From positions 2,852,001 to 2,916,000 of the forward strand of contig JAOSJQ010000001.1 of the NCBI GenBank assembly GCA_027494035.1: a stretch of DNA of 64,000 nt. The letters are read 5' to 3'. Below are positions 34,761-44,149 of this stretch, in pieces. Position numbers and translations under genes: made by a program. The notes below the pieces were generated by a model. It was not told where the DNA came from, did not search any database, and saw only the letters and a program-made list of their open reading frames with translations. The stretch comes from UTCFX2 sp002050125 (GTDB lineage: Bacteria > Chloroflexota > Anaerolineae > Anaerolineales > UBA4823). Position 1 is the first letter of the stretch, and each line of letters begins with the position of its first letter.

Positions 34761-37081
34761 ATGAATATTTTAGGAATGGCTCGCCATGGGCTGAACGATT
34801 TTGAGCAGCTTGCAGTTATTTTTGTGCTGGTGACCGCGATCGTCAGCCTGATTTACGCTTGGTACCTGAGGGGTCTGGTGTACAAGAAGGACAAAGGCAC
34901 GCAGCTCATGCAGGATGTCTGGAACGCCATCCGCATCGGCGCCGACAGCTACCTGAGCCGCCAGTTGCGCACCATCCTGCCGGTGATCGCGTTACTGACG
35001 CTGGTGCTGTTCCTCAGCGTGTACGTCGTGCCGCCCAGCCGCGAAGCGCTGCAGGAATTCCCGGTGAACACCCAGATCATCGTTGCAATCGGGCGCACGA
35101 TCGCGTTCGTGATGGGCGCGACCTTTTCGCTGCTGGTGGGACAGTTGGGGATGCGCATGGCGATCCAAGCCAATGTGCGCGCCGCCTCGGCTTCGCGCCG
35201 CTCCTTTAATGAGGCGCTGTCGATCGCGTACTATTCCGGCACGGTGACGGGCATGCTGACCGACGGGCTGGGTCTGCTGGGCGGCACGCTCATCTTTGTG
35301 GTGTTCGGGCGGGCTGCGCCGGACGCGCTGCTCGGGTTTGGTTTTGGCGGCACGCTGATCGCCCTGTTTATGCGCGTCGGCGGCGGCATTTACACCAAGG
35401 CTGCGGACGTGGGAGCCGACCTGGTCGGCAAGGTGGAGAAAGACATCCCCGAGGACGACCCGCGCAACGCCGCCGTGGTGGCAGACCTGGTGGGCGACAA
35501 CGTGGGCGATTGCGCCGGCATGGCAGCCGACATCTTCGAGAGCTACGAGGTGACGATCGTCTCGGCGTTGATTTTGGGCATCGCGCTGGTCGAGGTGGAC
35601 CCTACGCACAGCTTGAAATGGATCGTTTACCCGTTGATCATCCGCGGCATCGGGGTGGTCAGTTCGATCATTGGGACGTTCACGGTGCCGATTTGGGAGA
35701 GCTTCCCGATCAAGTTCCTGCGGGCGCACGACGCCGAAGAAGCCATGTTCCGCTCCTACGAAGTTTCGAGCATCAACACGGTGATCTGGGCGTTTATCGT
35801 GGCGCTGCTATACGCGCATGACTGGCGCATGGCGATGTTGACCACCATCGGCGTGGGTTTGGCGGTGGCGTTCAACCCGCTCACTTCGTATTTCACTTCG
35901 GCAACCAAAGCCCCGGTGCGCGAAATCGTCGATGCGACCGAAACCGGAGCGGCGACCACGATCCTGTCTGGGCTGGCGTTGGGGATGGAATCGAGCGTGT
36001 GGGCGCTGGTAGTCATTGCCCTCACGTTCGTGTTCAGCGTGCTGCTCTACCGGGGGATGGGGCGCTGTATGTGTTGTACGCTGTAGCGCTGGTCGGCATC
36101 GGCATGTTGAGCCACACCGGCAACAACGTCGCGATGGACTCTTATGGACCGATCTCCGACAACGCCAATGGCATCGGCGAGATGGCGTGGCAGGGCATGG
36201 ACGACGAAAACACGCTCAAGGCGCGCCAGATCATGGCGGACCTGGACGCGGTGGGCAACACCACCAAGGCGATCACCAAAGGCATTGCGATTGCCTCGGC
36301 GGTCATCGCCGCGGTGAGCCTGTTCGCCTCGTATCTCACCGACGTGAGCCGGATGCAAATTTCGCTGGGGCTGCCGGCGCTCGATTCGATTCGGGTCTCC
36401 GACACCTCGGTCTTTATTGGGCTGCTGATCGGCGGGGCGCTGCCGTGGCTGTTCAGCTCGCTCTCGATCCGGGCGGTCACCCGCGCGGCGGGCGAGATCG
36501 TGCTGGAAGTGCGGCGCCAGTTCCGCATCCCCGGGCTGATGGAAGGCAAGGTCAAGCCCGATTATGCGCGCGTGGTGAGCATCTCGACTGCCTCCGCCCA
36601 AAAGGAACTGATCCCGCTGGCGACGATCGCGGTGCTGCTGCCGATCGTGGTGGGTTTGATCCTGGGCGTGGAAGCGTTGGGCGGTTTCCTGGCGGGCGTG
36701 ATCCTGAGCGGTCAACTGCTGGCGGTGTTCATGGCGAACTCCGGCGGCGCCTGGGATAACGCCAAGAAGGCGATCGAAGACGAGCCGCGCGACCTGGCGA
36801 AGAACACCGGCAAGGGGTCGGAGCGCCACAAAGCCGGCGTGGTGGGCGACACGGTCGGCGACCCGCTCAAAGATACCGCGGGACCGGCGCTCAACCCGAT
36901 GATTAAAGTGGTCAACCTGGTTTCACTGCTATTTGCGCCGATCCTGGTTTCCTACACCCACCTGGGGTTGGTCGGCTGGCTGGTGGTGGCGGCGCTGCTG
37001 GCGGCGATCATCTACAGCATTTCGATCAGCAAAAAGCACGCTCCGAAGCTGCAAGCCTCCGAGCCTTCGGCTGGCGACTGA
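34761..37081 (+). CDS. hppA: Membrane-bound proton-translocating pyrophosphatase (one frame break)
   Basis: About 774 residues rejoined, about 16 helices. Active-site motifs: DVGADLVGKVEKDIPEDDPRN split as in the family, then DNVGDCAGMAAD, and near the end DTVGDPLKDTAGPALN. The sequence NTTKAITKG has Lys at the position that distinguishes K+-independent proton pumps from K+-dependent ones (Ala there). The frame breaks in GGGGG 36052-36056. One more G links VLLYRG to DGALYVLYAVALVGIGML. The ribosome site GAGGAG precedes the ATG. Couples PPi hydrolysis to proton export, useful to an energy-limited anaerobe. Confidence 0.93.
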
Positions 37082-37125
37082 TGATTAGCGACCAGCCGCT
37101 GTCGATTAGCCGTTAGTGACGATTT

Positions 37126-37149
37126 GACCGGCAGCCCAAACTGCCGGTC
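37126..37149 (+). terminator. Hairpin after pyrophosphatase gene
   Basis: Perfect 9-bp stem GACCGGCAG / CTGCCGGTC with a 6-base loop, followed by TCTCATATTTATT. The tail is only moderately T-rich, so termination may be partial. Confidence 0.6.
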
Positions 37150-37365
37150 TCTCATATTTATTGGCGACCCCGCCGCTATAGAACCCGCGCGCGCCACCCC
37201 AAACTTGTTTGGATCTGGGGAGGTCCGGCGCGGGGCTGCGCGGCGCGCCGAGACCCCGCTCCGCCGGATTTTTCGATTGGATCCGCAAAATTCGCAAGAT
37301 TCGGGTGGCAATCGCGCCCGCTCTTTTGTAAAATTGGCTTGAAACCCCAAAGTTGGAGGAGTACG

Positions 37366-38292
37366 ATGAGCGCCGGAACATTTGAAACGCGCCAACAAAT
37401 GGCGGATGACTACCAGGTGGTCGAGCGGGCGTTGACGTTTCTCGAAGAGCATTACGCCGAGCAGCCCTCGCTGGAAGAGACCGCGGCGGTTGTGGGCTTG
37501 AGCGAATACCACTTTCAGCGCCTGTTCACGCGCTGGGTCGGGATCAGCCCCAAGCGCTTCCTGCAGTTTCTGACCAAGGAAAACGCCAGCGAACTGCTGG
37601 ATCATTCCGCTTCGCTGATGGAAGCGGCTTACCAGAGCGGGCTTTCGAGCCCCAGCCGGCTGCACGATCTGTTTGTCAGCCTGGAGGCGGTGACCCCCGG
37701 TGAATATAAAACCCACGGCGCCGGGTTGGAGATCTCCTACAGCTTCCAGCCCAGCCCGTTTGGCGAATGCCTGCTCGCGTTCACCAGCCGCGGCATCTGC
37801 GGATTGGCGTTTGCTATGGCGGGCGACCGCGACGAGCCGCTGAACGATCTGCGGCGGCGCTGGTGTCGGGCGAAGCTGGTCGAAGACCCGCGGCGCGCCG
37901 CGGCGCTGGCAGATTTGATCTTTGCAAAGCTGGACCAAGGGGACGGCGAGCCGCTGCGCTTGCTGCTAAACGGCACGAATTTCCAGATCAAGGTCTGGGA
38001 GGCGCTGCTGCGCATCCCGCCGGGCAGCCTGGCGACCTATGAATCGGTTGCCGCCAGCATCGGCAAGCCCAAAGCCGCGCGGGCGGTGGGGCAGGCGGTG
38101 GGCGCCAACCCGATCGCGTTGATCATCCCCTGTCACCGCGTGATCCGCAAGATGGGTCTGATGGGGGGCTATCGCTGGGGAACCAGCCGCAAACGCGCGA
38201 TCCTCGGCTGGGAACAGGCGCGCCAATCCGCCGCGCACAGTTCAACGAGCGAAACGGCTGTCGAACCGGCGGGAAGCAGGGCTGGGCTATGA
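37366..38292 (+). CDS. AraC-type regulator fused to O6-methylguanine-DNA methyltransferase (Ada-like)
   Basis: 308 residues; the start at 37366 has GGAGGAG upstream. Residues about 15-105 form an AraC helix-turn-helix pair, and about 175-285 a methyltransferase domain with the active Cys in IPCHRVI and the Arg finger region FQIKVWEALLRIPPGS. The N-terminal four-Cys methyl-phosphotriester domain of E. coli Ada is absent. It therefore repairs alkylated guanine or thymine and may sense methylation only through the C-terminal Cys. It overlaps the next gene by 4 bases (ATGA). Confidence 0.9.
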   Translation: MSAGTFETRQQMADDYQVVERALTFLEEHYAEQPSLEETAAVVGLSEYHFQRLFTRWVGISPKRFLQFLTKENASELLDHSASLMEAAYQSGLSSPSRLHDLFVSLEAVTPGEYKTHGAGLEISYSFQPSPFGECLLAFTSRGICGLAFAMAGDRDEPLNDLRRRWCRAKLVEDPRRAAALADLIFAKLDQGDGEPLRLLLNGTNFQIKVWEALLRIPPGSLATYESVAASIGKPKAARAVGQAVGANPIALIIPCHRVIRKMGLMGGYRWGTSRKRAILGWEQARQSAAHSSTSETAVEPAGSRAGL

Positions 38293-39224
38293 AAACCAAA
38301 GTCTGGTTGGCTTTATTTGCCGTCTATCTCGTCTGGGGCTCGACCTATCTGGCGATCCGTTTTGCGGTCGCCACGCTGCCGCCGTTTCTGATGACCGGTA
38401 CCCGCATCTTGATCGCCGGGAGCATCCTGTACATCTTTTTGCGGGTTTCGGGCGCGGCGCCGCGACCGACTAAGACGCAGTGGAGGGCGGCGGGGATCGT
38501 CGGGCTGTTCCTGCTGGTGGGCGGTAACGGGCTGGTGGGCTGGGCAGAGCAGCGCGTGGTTTCGAGCGTCGCCGCGCTGATCATCGCGGCGGTGCCGTTG
38601 TGGATTGTGCTCATCGATGCGATCCGCCCGGGCGGTTCAAAACCTTCGTTCCAGATCGTGCTGGGGGTGCTGATCGGTTTCGCGGGCGTGCTGGTGCTGA
38701 TCGATCCGCTGAATTATGGCAAATCGGAAAGCCGGGTGGATCTGATCGGCGCGGCGGTATTGCTGGTATCCACCATATTTTGGGCGACCGGATCGATCTA
38801 CGGGCGAGAACACCATCACGAAATGCCCGCGCACCCGCTGATGACCGCCGGGATGCAGATGCTGGCGGGCGGGGTCGGGCTGCTGATCCTCGCCACGTTC
38901 AGCGGCGAGTGGAGCCGGCTGGACCTCGCGAGCGTCACTCGCGAATCCTGGCTGGCGTGGGGTTATTTGATCGTGTTCGGCTCGATCGTTGCGTTTGCTT
39001 CGTATTCCTGGCTGCTCGGACACGCGCCCACGCCGCTGGTGGCGACTTACGCCTATGTCAACCCGCTGGTGGCGGTGCTGCTGGGGAGTCTGCTGGCGGG
39101 CGAACCGGTCAGCCCGCAGTTCGTATTTGCGGCAGCGTTGATCATCGGGGCGGTGGTGCTGATCACCACCGTGCGTTGGGTGCAGGCAAACAGCCGGCTG
39201 CGCGCCGTGGAAAAGCAGTCTTGA
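38289..39224 (+). CDS. EamA/DMT-family transporter (YedA/RhaT-like)
   Basis: 311 residues, ten helices arranged as two EamA repeats. It opens with AVYLVWGSTYLAIRFA, the usual first helix, and the second repeat has LVATYAYVNPLVAVLLG. Family members export amino acids or metabolites. Translation is coupled to the upstream Ada-like gene by a 4-base overlap. The substrate is unknown. Confidence 0.9.
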   Translation: MKTKVWLALFAVYLVWGSTYLAIRFAVATLPPFLMTGTRILIAGSILYIFLRVSGAAPRPTKTQWRAAGIVGLFLLVGGNGLVGWAEQRVVSSVAALIIAAVPLWIVLIDAIRPGGSKPSFQIVLGVLIGFAGVLVLIDPLNYGKSESRVDLIGAAVLLVSTIFWATGSIYGREHHHEMPAHPLMTAGMQMLAGGVGLLILATFSGEWSRLDLASVTRESWLAWGYLIVFGSIVAFASYSWLLGHAPTPLVATYAYVNPLVAVLLGSLLAGEPVSPQFVFAAALIIGAVVLITTVRWVQANSRLRAVEKQS

Positions 39225-39248
39225 AAAGCGCTTTTTTCAAGCGCTTTT
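39224..39248. terminator. Bidirectional terminator between convergent genes
   Basis: Stem AAAAGCGC / GCGCTTTT with loop TTTTTTCAA. It overlaps the stop codons of both convergent genes and offers T-runs in either direction. Confidence 0.7.
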
Positions 39249-40242
39249 AGGGACAGGCTGCCGGTTTTTCGTAAATCTGTTGGACGCGCTCGGCGCGCCA
39301 GGCGTCAGTGAACGCCGCGACCATCTCCGGGTCGTAGCGCGCGCGCCCTAATTTAAGAATTTCATCGTAAGCTTGCTGCAAGCTGAAGCGCGGCGCATAG
39401 ACGCGCTCGGAAACCATCGCGTCGAACGAATCGACCAGCGCCAGGATGCGCGCCCCCGCCGGGATGGTCGTCTCGGAAATGCCGTCGGGGTAGCCGCTGC
39501 CGTCCCAGGCTTCGTGATGGTAGCGGATGATCGGCGCGACTTCGGACAGAAAGGTGATGCCGCGCACCATCTCCGCGCCGATGACCGGGTGCTGGCGCAC
39601 CAGCTCCCATTCGGCGTTGTCGAGAGGACCGGGCTTGAGCAGCGTCTCGTCGGGGACGTGGAGCTTGCCGATGTCGTGCAGGATCGCGCCAAACCGAAGC
39701 TGGTTGGTCGCCCGCTCGTTCCAGCCCAGCGCATCCGCCAGCAGCAGCGCCAGCTCGGTCATGCGGGCGACGTGCCCCTGCATGACGGCGCCATGCGCTT
39801 CGATCGCGTTTGCCAGGATGGTGAGGCTGGTCTGGTAAGCCTGCTGGATCTGCGCGATCTTGATCTGCGAGTAGCGACTCAAGCGCGAGCGGATCACGGC
39901 GATGAGTTCTTCGCGGGTCACCGGCTTGGCGAGGTAGTCATCGGCGCCCAGCCGCCGCCCGGTCATAAAGTCTGACGGGTCGGTGCGGGCGGTAAGGAAG
40001 ATAAACGGGACGGAAATCATATCGCTGCGGGCGCGCACGGTGCTGTACAGGTCGAACCCGTCCATTTGGGGCATGGTCACGTCCGAAAGGATCAGGTCGG
40101 GCGTGTGACGCTGCAACAGCGCGATCGCTTCCGCGCCGTTGCAAGCGTAGATCACCGCGTAGCCCTCGAGGCTGAGCATCTCGACGATGCCCTCGCGCAG
40201 CGAATCGTTATCTTCGACGACCAGAATAGTCTCGCGGGTCAT
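39247..40242 (-). CDS. Response regulator with HD-GYP phosphodiesterase domain (RpfG-like)
   Basis: 331 residues. REC domain with acidic pocket ED at 10-11, phospho-acceptor D54 in LSDVTMPQMDG and K107 in LAKPV. HD-GYP domain with HD (189-190) in LHDIGK and GSGYP (248-252). Predicted to hydrolyse cyclic di-GMP or a related dinucleotide when phosphorylated. No histidine kinase gene is adjacent. The GYP box reads SGYP rather than the strict GYP triad context, still within the family range. Confidence 0.93.
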   Translation of the reverse strand: MTRETILVVEDNDSLREGIVEMLSLEGYAVIYACNGAEAIALLQRHTPDLILSDVTMPQMDGFDLYSTVRARSDMISVPFIFLTARTDPSDFMTGRRLGADDYLAKPVTREELIAVIRSRLSRYSQIKIAQIQQAYQTSLTILANAIEAHGAVMQGHVARMTELALLLADALGWNERATNQLRFGAILHDIGKLHVPDETLLKPGPLDNAEWELVRQHPVIGAEMVRGITFLSEVAPIIRYHHEAWDGSGYPDGISETTIPAGARILALVDSFDAMVSERVYAPRFSLQQAYDEILKLGRARYDPEMVAAFTDAWRAERVQQIYEKPAACP

Positions 40243-40256
40243 TTCGCCCCATTATA

Positions 40257-41250
40257 TTACAGACTGGACACAGACGGCAAGCCGCCCGCCGGCTGGGCGC
40301 GGCGCACGCCGTTGAGGATCGCCTGGCTGACGACTTCCGCGGCGAGCGCGCCGACCAGGTTGACGTCGGATTTGACCTGCCCGGTCGCCAGGCTGAACAG
40401 CGTGTCGCCGTCGACCATGGTGTGGGCGGGGCGGATCGCGCGGGCGAGACCGTCGTGCGCCATTTGCGCGACCTTGTTGATCTCCTCTTTGGTGAGGTCG
40501 GCGTTGGTTGCCACCACCCCGATCACGGTGTTGGCGGACTGAGGCGGCTCGGCGGCGATACCGGCGGCGAAAGTCTTCATCACTTCGAGCGTGTCGGCAA
40601 AAAGCGCCGCGGGCGGCGCGCCGGTGGGGTGGCTGGGCAGCCGCGCGCCCGCCAGCACACGCCCGCTGGCGGGGTCGATCACGTCGCCAAAGGCGTTGAC
40701 CGCGGCGACCGCCCCAACGATGAGCGCGCCGGCGGCGATGCTGGCGCTGCCGATCCCGCTCTTGGTCGCCTGGGTTGGACCGAGGATTTTGCCCACGGTC
40801 GCCCCGGCGCCGGCGCCAAAGTTCCCTTCCGCCATCTTGTCGGCGGAGGCGTTCAGGCACGCCTGGTAGCCCATTTGGGCGTCGGGGCGCACGTCCGCCC
40901 GCCCGATCGCCAGGTCGAACAGGATCGCCGCGGGGACGATGGGGCACTTTGGCGACGCCCACGTCGAAGCCCGCGCCGCGCTCCTCCAGGTAGCGCACCA
41001 CGCCCGAGGCGGCATCCAGCCCGAAGGCGGACCCGCCCGCCAGCACGACCGCGTGCGCTTTTTGGACCAGGTGCATCGGGTGCATGCTGTCCACTTCGCG
41101 GGTGCCGGGCGCGCCGCCGCGCTGATCCACGCCGCCCACCGCTCCCGCTTCGCACAGGATCACCGTGCAGCCGGTGAGCGCCTGGTCGTCGCTGGCGTGC
41201 CCCACCAGGATGCCCGGCACGTCGGTGATGCAGTTTTTGTAAATTGCCAT
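40257..41250 (-). CDS. P1-family N-terminal-nucleophile peptidase (DmpA-like), one frame break
   Basis: About 331 residues rejoined. The start at 41250 has GGAGGCG upstream. Family marks: ITDVPGILVGHASD near the start, SAFGLDAASGVVRYLEE, EGNFGAGAGATVGKILG and IGVVATNADLTKEE, the region of the autocleavage site. The frame breaks at GGGG 40941-40944. Removing one base restores VAKVPIVPAAILFDLA. Members are self-processing aminopeptidases or amidases acting on small peptides. Its substrate is unknown. Confidence 0.88.
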
Positions 41251-41270
41251 GTTTTTCGCCTCCGTTAAAG

Positions 41271-41298
41271 TTGACAACTTATTTCTTTAGGGTATAAT
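41271..41298 (+). promoter_or_regulatory. Promoter of tRNA-Lys
   Basis: TTGACA (41271-41276), 16 bases, TATAAT (41293-41298), ending 27 bases before the tRNA. The -35 lies within the palindrome AAGTTGACAACTT. The divergent P1 peptidase gene starts just to the left. Confidence 0.82.
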
Positions 41299-41325
41299 TT
41301 GCACTCGCAAGCGCCAGAACGACCC

Positions 41326-41397
<72 letters not shown>

Positions 41398-41424
41398 TCC
41401 GACATTCAGGCTGTTTTTCGCTGC

Positions 41425-41449
41425 TACCCCCTTTGCTGCACAGGGGGTA
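41425..41449 (+). terminator. Likely terminator after tRNA-Lys
   Basis: Stem TACCCCC / GGGGGTA with an 11-base loop, followed by TTGTCTTT. Confidence 0.65.
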
Positions 41450-41494
41450 TTGTCTTTAATTCGTCCGTGGGCGCAAACGCTGGAAAAAGATATC

Positions 41495-41503
41495 TGGTAA
41501 AAT
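41495..41503 (+). promoter_or_regulatory. Extended -10 promoter of the RM operon
   Basis: TGGTAAAAT, 39 bases before the methyltransferase start. No good -35. Confidence 0.45.
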
Positions 41504-41542
41504 CCAATCAACACACCCGCCATTATATCCGAAAGGTGCGAA

Positions 41543-42439
41543 GTGACTTCGATTATTGATGTGACAAAAAAGCTGAATATCAACCATACCCGGACCTGTT
41601 CCTGTCCTCCGACGCATATCAATTGCCTTACTGCGAAGGAATGGATTAAGAATCAATTGGGTGTTTGGCAGTTCTACTACGAAGCGCGCGATATTAGAGA
41701 TAAGGCAGTCCACCCGGCAACGTTCCCGATTTCGCTGGCAAAACGGGTAATTTCGTTATTCACGCATGAGGGCGAGTTGGTTATCGATCCGTTTGTGGGC
41801 AGCGGGACAACGCTTGTCGCTGCGAGGGATTTGAATCGCAATGCGGTCGGTTTTGATTTACAAGAATCTTATATCCAGTTGTGCAAAGAGAGGCTGGCGG
41901 AAAATACCTTGTTCAATCAGGCAAGCCAACTCGCGATTAATGATGACGCTAGGAATATAGGCGACTACCTGGACGAGAATTCTGTTAGTCTGGTCTGGAC
42001 TTCTCCGCCTTATGCAAATCTCCTTAATAGAAAACGGAAAAATAAATCTCGCAGAGGCGATACGCGCAAGAACGATCAATATTTGAAGGTCGAACAATAT
42101 TCCCAAGATCCACGCGACCTGGGGACGATGACTTTAGAGGCTTACACGAACGCCATGGGGGATATTTTTGCGGGTCTGCTGCCATTTCTAAAAGAGAAGG
42201 CGCACTGCGTTATCAATGTCCCGGATATGTGGTGGGAGAATGAAAGAATAACGATCCACGTGGCGTTGATTCAAGAATTGCGCGAAAGGGGTTATGAGTT
42301 GCGAAATATCATTATTTGGGATCGGACCAACATTGTTAACCGCATTGGCATATTCGGCTGGCCCAGCAACTACATCACCATGGGAACTACATTCGAATAT
42401 CTGCTCGACTTCTGGAAGCCGCCCGCCAATGCAAAATAA
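41543..42439 (+). CDS. Type II DNA methyltransferase, N4-cytosine type, permuted motif order
   Basis: 298 residues. SAM-binding motif I VIDPFVGSGTT at residues 80-90 comes before catalytic motif IV TSPPY at 153-157. The N-terminal part (HPATFPISLAKRVISLF then motif I) looks like the C-terminal half of the usual beta-class enzymes, so the order is circularly permuted. TSPPY favours N4-cytosine methylation. The start is a GTG with GAAAGG upstream. Base use is clearly more AT-rich than in the neighbours. The next gene is an MvaI/BcnI-type nuclease, and M.MvaI and M.BcnI are N4-cytosine enzymes, which agrees. Protects a CC-x-GG-like site by inference. Confidence 0.88.
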   Translation: MTSIIDVTKKLNINHTRTCSCPPTHINCLTAKEWIKNQLGVWQFYYEARDIRDKAVHPATFPISLAKRVISLFTHEGELVIDPFVGSGTTLVAARDLNRNAVGFDLQESYIQLCKERLAENTLFNQASQLAINDDARNIGDYLDENSVSLVWTSPPYANLLNRKRKNKSRRGDTRKNDQYLKVEQYSQDPRDLGTMTLEAYTNAMGDIFAGLLPFLKEKAHCVINVPDMWWENERITIHVALIQELRERGYELRNIIIWDRTNIVNRIGIFGWPSNYITMGTTFEYLLDFWKPPANAK

Positions 42440-42452
42440 GTCAGGTCATGAC

Positions 42453-43235
42453 ATGAAAATCTTTACCAAAGAGGGGTTGATCGAAGCGCTTAAAGAAATT
42501 CGGGACAGGGGTTGGATAGAAAGCGTACGACCTGGAAATGCAGGAGGGGTGGGAAACACATTAGAAACCTTGCTCGGAATAGATGAGAACAATCTTCCCA
42601 TTCCTAACGCCGCTGAATGGGAACTAAAATGTCAGCGAAAGAAAACAACTGCGCTGACCACTTTGTTTCATCTCGAACCATCGCCGCAAGCGTTGAAGTT
42701 TGTCTCGAATATTTTGTTACCAAAATACGGCTGGTCTCATAAAGAAGCGGGAAGCAGATACACATCCCAAGAAAAGAGTTTCCGCCAGACAATCAACGCG
42801 CTCGCTCGGAGCGATCGGGGTTTTGGGGTCATCGTAGATCGCCCAACCAAAAGGGTGCTTGTGTCATTCGACGCGAATGCTGCAGCGCCAAGGCATGACG
42901 AATGGCTGTCTTCGGTACAAAGGTTAGCCGGATCAGGGGAAATTGATCCTGCACCGTATTGGGGTTTTGATGACCTGTTTCACAAAGCGGGAACAAAACT
43001 GCTTAACTGTTTTTATGTACGAGCGCAGGTAAAACGAGAACGGGGAAAAGAATTTTTTTGGTATTCAGACATCATGATTCTTCAGGGGTTAAGCATTGAT
43101 AAATTTCTGGAGGCTATAGAAAACGGTTACCTGCTTGTTGATTTTGACGCGCGAACGGGTCATAACCACGGCACAAAATTTCGCCTGCGCCAGGATATGC
43201 TGCCAACCCTATACGATCATGTCGTTGAGGTCTAG
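42453..43235 (+). CDS. Type II restriction endonuclease, MvaI/BcnI family
   Basis: 260 residues; the start at 42453 lies 13 bases after the methyltransferase stop. The family block GGVGNTLE (31-38) followed by LGIDENN and the catalytic ExK in EWELKC (55-60), then TTLFHLEPSP, matches MvaI/BcnI. These enzymes cut CCWGG or CCSGG and act as monomers. A C-terminal FWYSDIMIL / FDARTGHNHGTKFRLR part completes the domain. AT-rich like its partner, suggesting recent joint transfer. Confidence 0.85.
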   Translation: MKIFTKEGLIEALKEIRDRGWIESVRPGNAGGVGNTLETLLGIDENNLPIPNAAEWELKCQRKKTTALTTLFHLEPSPQALKFVSNILLPKYGWSHKEAGSRYTSQEKSFRQTINALARSDRGFGVIVDRPTKRVLVSFDANAAAPRHDEWLSSVQRLAGSGEIDPAPYWGFDDLFHKAGTKLLNCFYVRAQVKRERGKEFFWYSDIMILQGLSIDKFLEAIENGYLLVDFDARTGHNHGTKFRLRQDMLPTLYDHVVEV

Positions 43236-43325
43236 TTGAAGCACGGGCGCGCAGACGCTGCGTCCGGTTTACGTTTGAAGTCGGGGGAATTGCCGGTTAG
43301 CAGGGGAGGTGCGCGGCGGCTGAAC

Positions 43326-43565
43326 CTAGAAAGGCGAAGAGCCGCAGGCGTAGCAGGCGTTCTGGCAGACGGGCAAACGGTCGCTGCAGACGTTCTGGGG
43401 CAGCCCGCTCGTCAGGCAGCGGTTGAACTCCTGGGCGCAATACCCCATACAGCCCTGAAAACCGCCGCTGTGCAGATCGCTGCGCACCCTTAAACCCGAA
43501 AACCCAGGCTGTGAGCCCGGGTTCGCGGCGCAATGAGAGAATGAAAGATGGCGGGTTTTACGCAT
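43326..43565 (-). CDS. Small Cys-rich protein, coupled to upstream small ORF
   Basis: 79 residues with eight Cys, seven of them in the C-terminal half spaced C-x3-C-x6-C-x8-C-x6-C-x3-C-x2-C. No signal peptide. The start codon overlaps the stop of the 71-aa gene in ATGCGTAA, a coupling layout. I know no family for it. It could be a metal-binding or disulfide peptide, or a modified-peptide precursor. A longer ORF in another frame covers the same bases but lacks this regularity. Confidence 0.5.
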   Translation of the reverse strand: MRKTRHLSFSHCAANPGSQPGFSGLRVRSDLHSGGFQGCMGYCAQEFNRCLTSGLPQNVCSDRLPVCQNACYACGSSPF

Positions 43566-43773
43566 TTGCAGCCGGCAGGTAGTTTATAAACGATTTCAGC
43601 GCGTCGGGATCGGTCAGCGCGTTGTTCGCAACCTGGGCGGCTGTCTGGCACAGATCGACTGCGCTGCCCAGCGCGGCGACCGGGTTGTTCAGGTTCAGTT
43701 CCGCCGATTCGCCGGCGCGCAGGTCTGTCCGAACGTGTAAGGCTGTGGCTTTCGTTTGAGTGTCCATGCGCAT
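43558..43773 (-). CDS. Small protein, 69-71 aa, possibly leaderless
   Basis: Acid/Asn-rich peptide with the core LNLNNPVAALGSAVDLCQTAAQVANNAL and one Cys. Two possible starts, ATG 43773 and ATG 43767. A promoter-like TTGCCA / TAAAAT pair ends right at the first ATG, which would place the RNA start at or near the second ATG, so translation may be leaderless. It is translation-coupled to the Cys-rich ORF. Not recognised. Confidence 0.5.
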   Translation of the reverse strand: MRMDTQTKATALHVRTDLRAGESAELNLNNPVAALGSAVDLCQTAAQVANNALTDPDALKSFINYLPAANA

Positions 43774-43801
43774 ATTTTAATCGGCTTGTTTCGGATGGCA
43801 A
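43774..43801 (-). promoter_or_regulatory. Promoter of the small-ORF pair
   Basis: Minus strand TTGCCA (43796-43801), 16 bases, TAAAAT (43774-43779), abutting the first ATG. Confidence 0.45.
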
Positions 43802-43885
43802 TACGTCTTTTGACCCGTTTCCGCGCCGCAGCGCCGCGGCGGGTTCAGGTATAATTCTAACCACATCCGGTCGTGGAGCGCCTGT

Positions 43886-44125
43886 ATGGATCTCAAGCTT
43901 TATCACCAGTACTTAAATGAATATGTGCGCGAGGCGGTGGCGCAGAGCGACGGAAGCGTGCGCAGCGTTACCGAGCTGCTGCACGAGCGCAGCGTGAGCG
44001 GGTTGTTCGTGTCGCATCGCGAGGAGAAAAAGCGCGCCCTGCTCGACGCCCAGCATGCGTTCGCCGAGCACCGCCACTGGCCGCTCGACATCATTCTGAG
44101 CCACCTGGGCGTGGCGCTGGAGTGA
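43886..44125 (+). CDS. Small helical hypothetical protein, 79 aa
   Basis: GGAG 7 bases before the ATG and TATAAT at 43850-43855 upstream support expression. Sequence MDLKLYHQYLNEYVREAVAQ and later EEKKRALLDAQHAFAEHRHW is charged and helical. No family known. It is convergent with the LuxR gene and divergent from the small-ORF pair. Confidence 0.6.
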   Translation: MDLKLYHQYLNEYVREAVAQSDGSVRSVTELLHERSVSGLFVSHREEKKRALLDAQHAFAEHRHWPLDIILSHLGVALE

Positions 44126-44149
44126 CGCTTTTGGGGCGGCGCAGGGCGG

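Noticed and set aside
43297..43533. 78-aa Arg/Leu-rich ORF overlapping the Cys-rich ORF
   Set aside because: Composition is that of an off-frame read of GC-rich DNA; the alternative frame has regular Cys spacing and start-stop coupling.
41398..43600. Integrated element bounded by a repeat of the tRNA-Lys 3' end
   Set aside because: I looked for a second copy of the tRNA end after the RM genes and saw none; no integrase gene is present.
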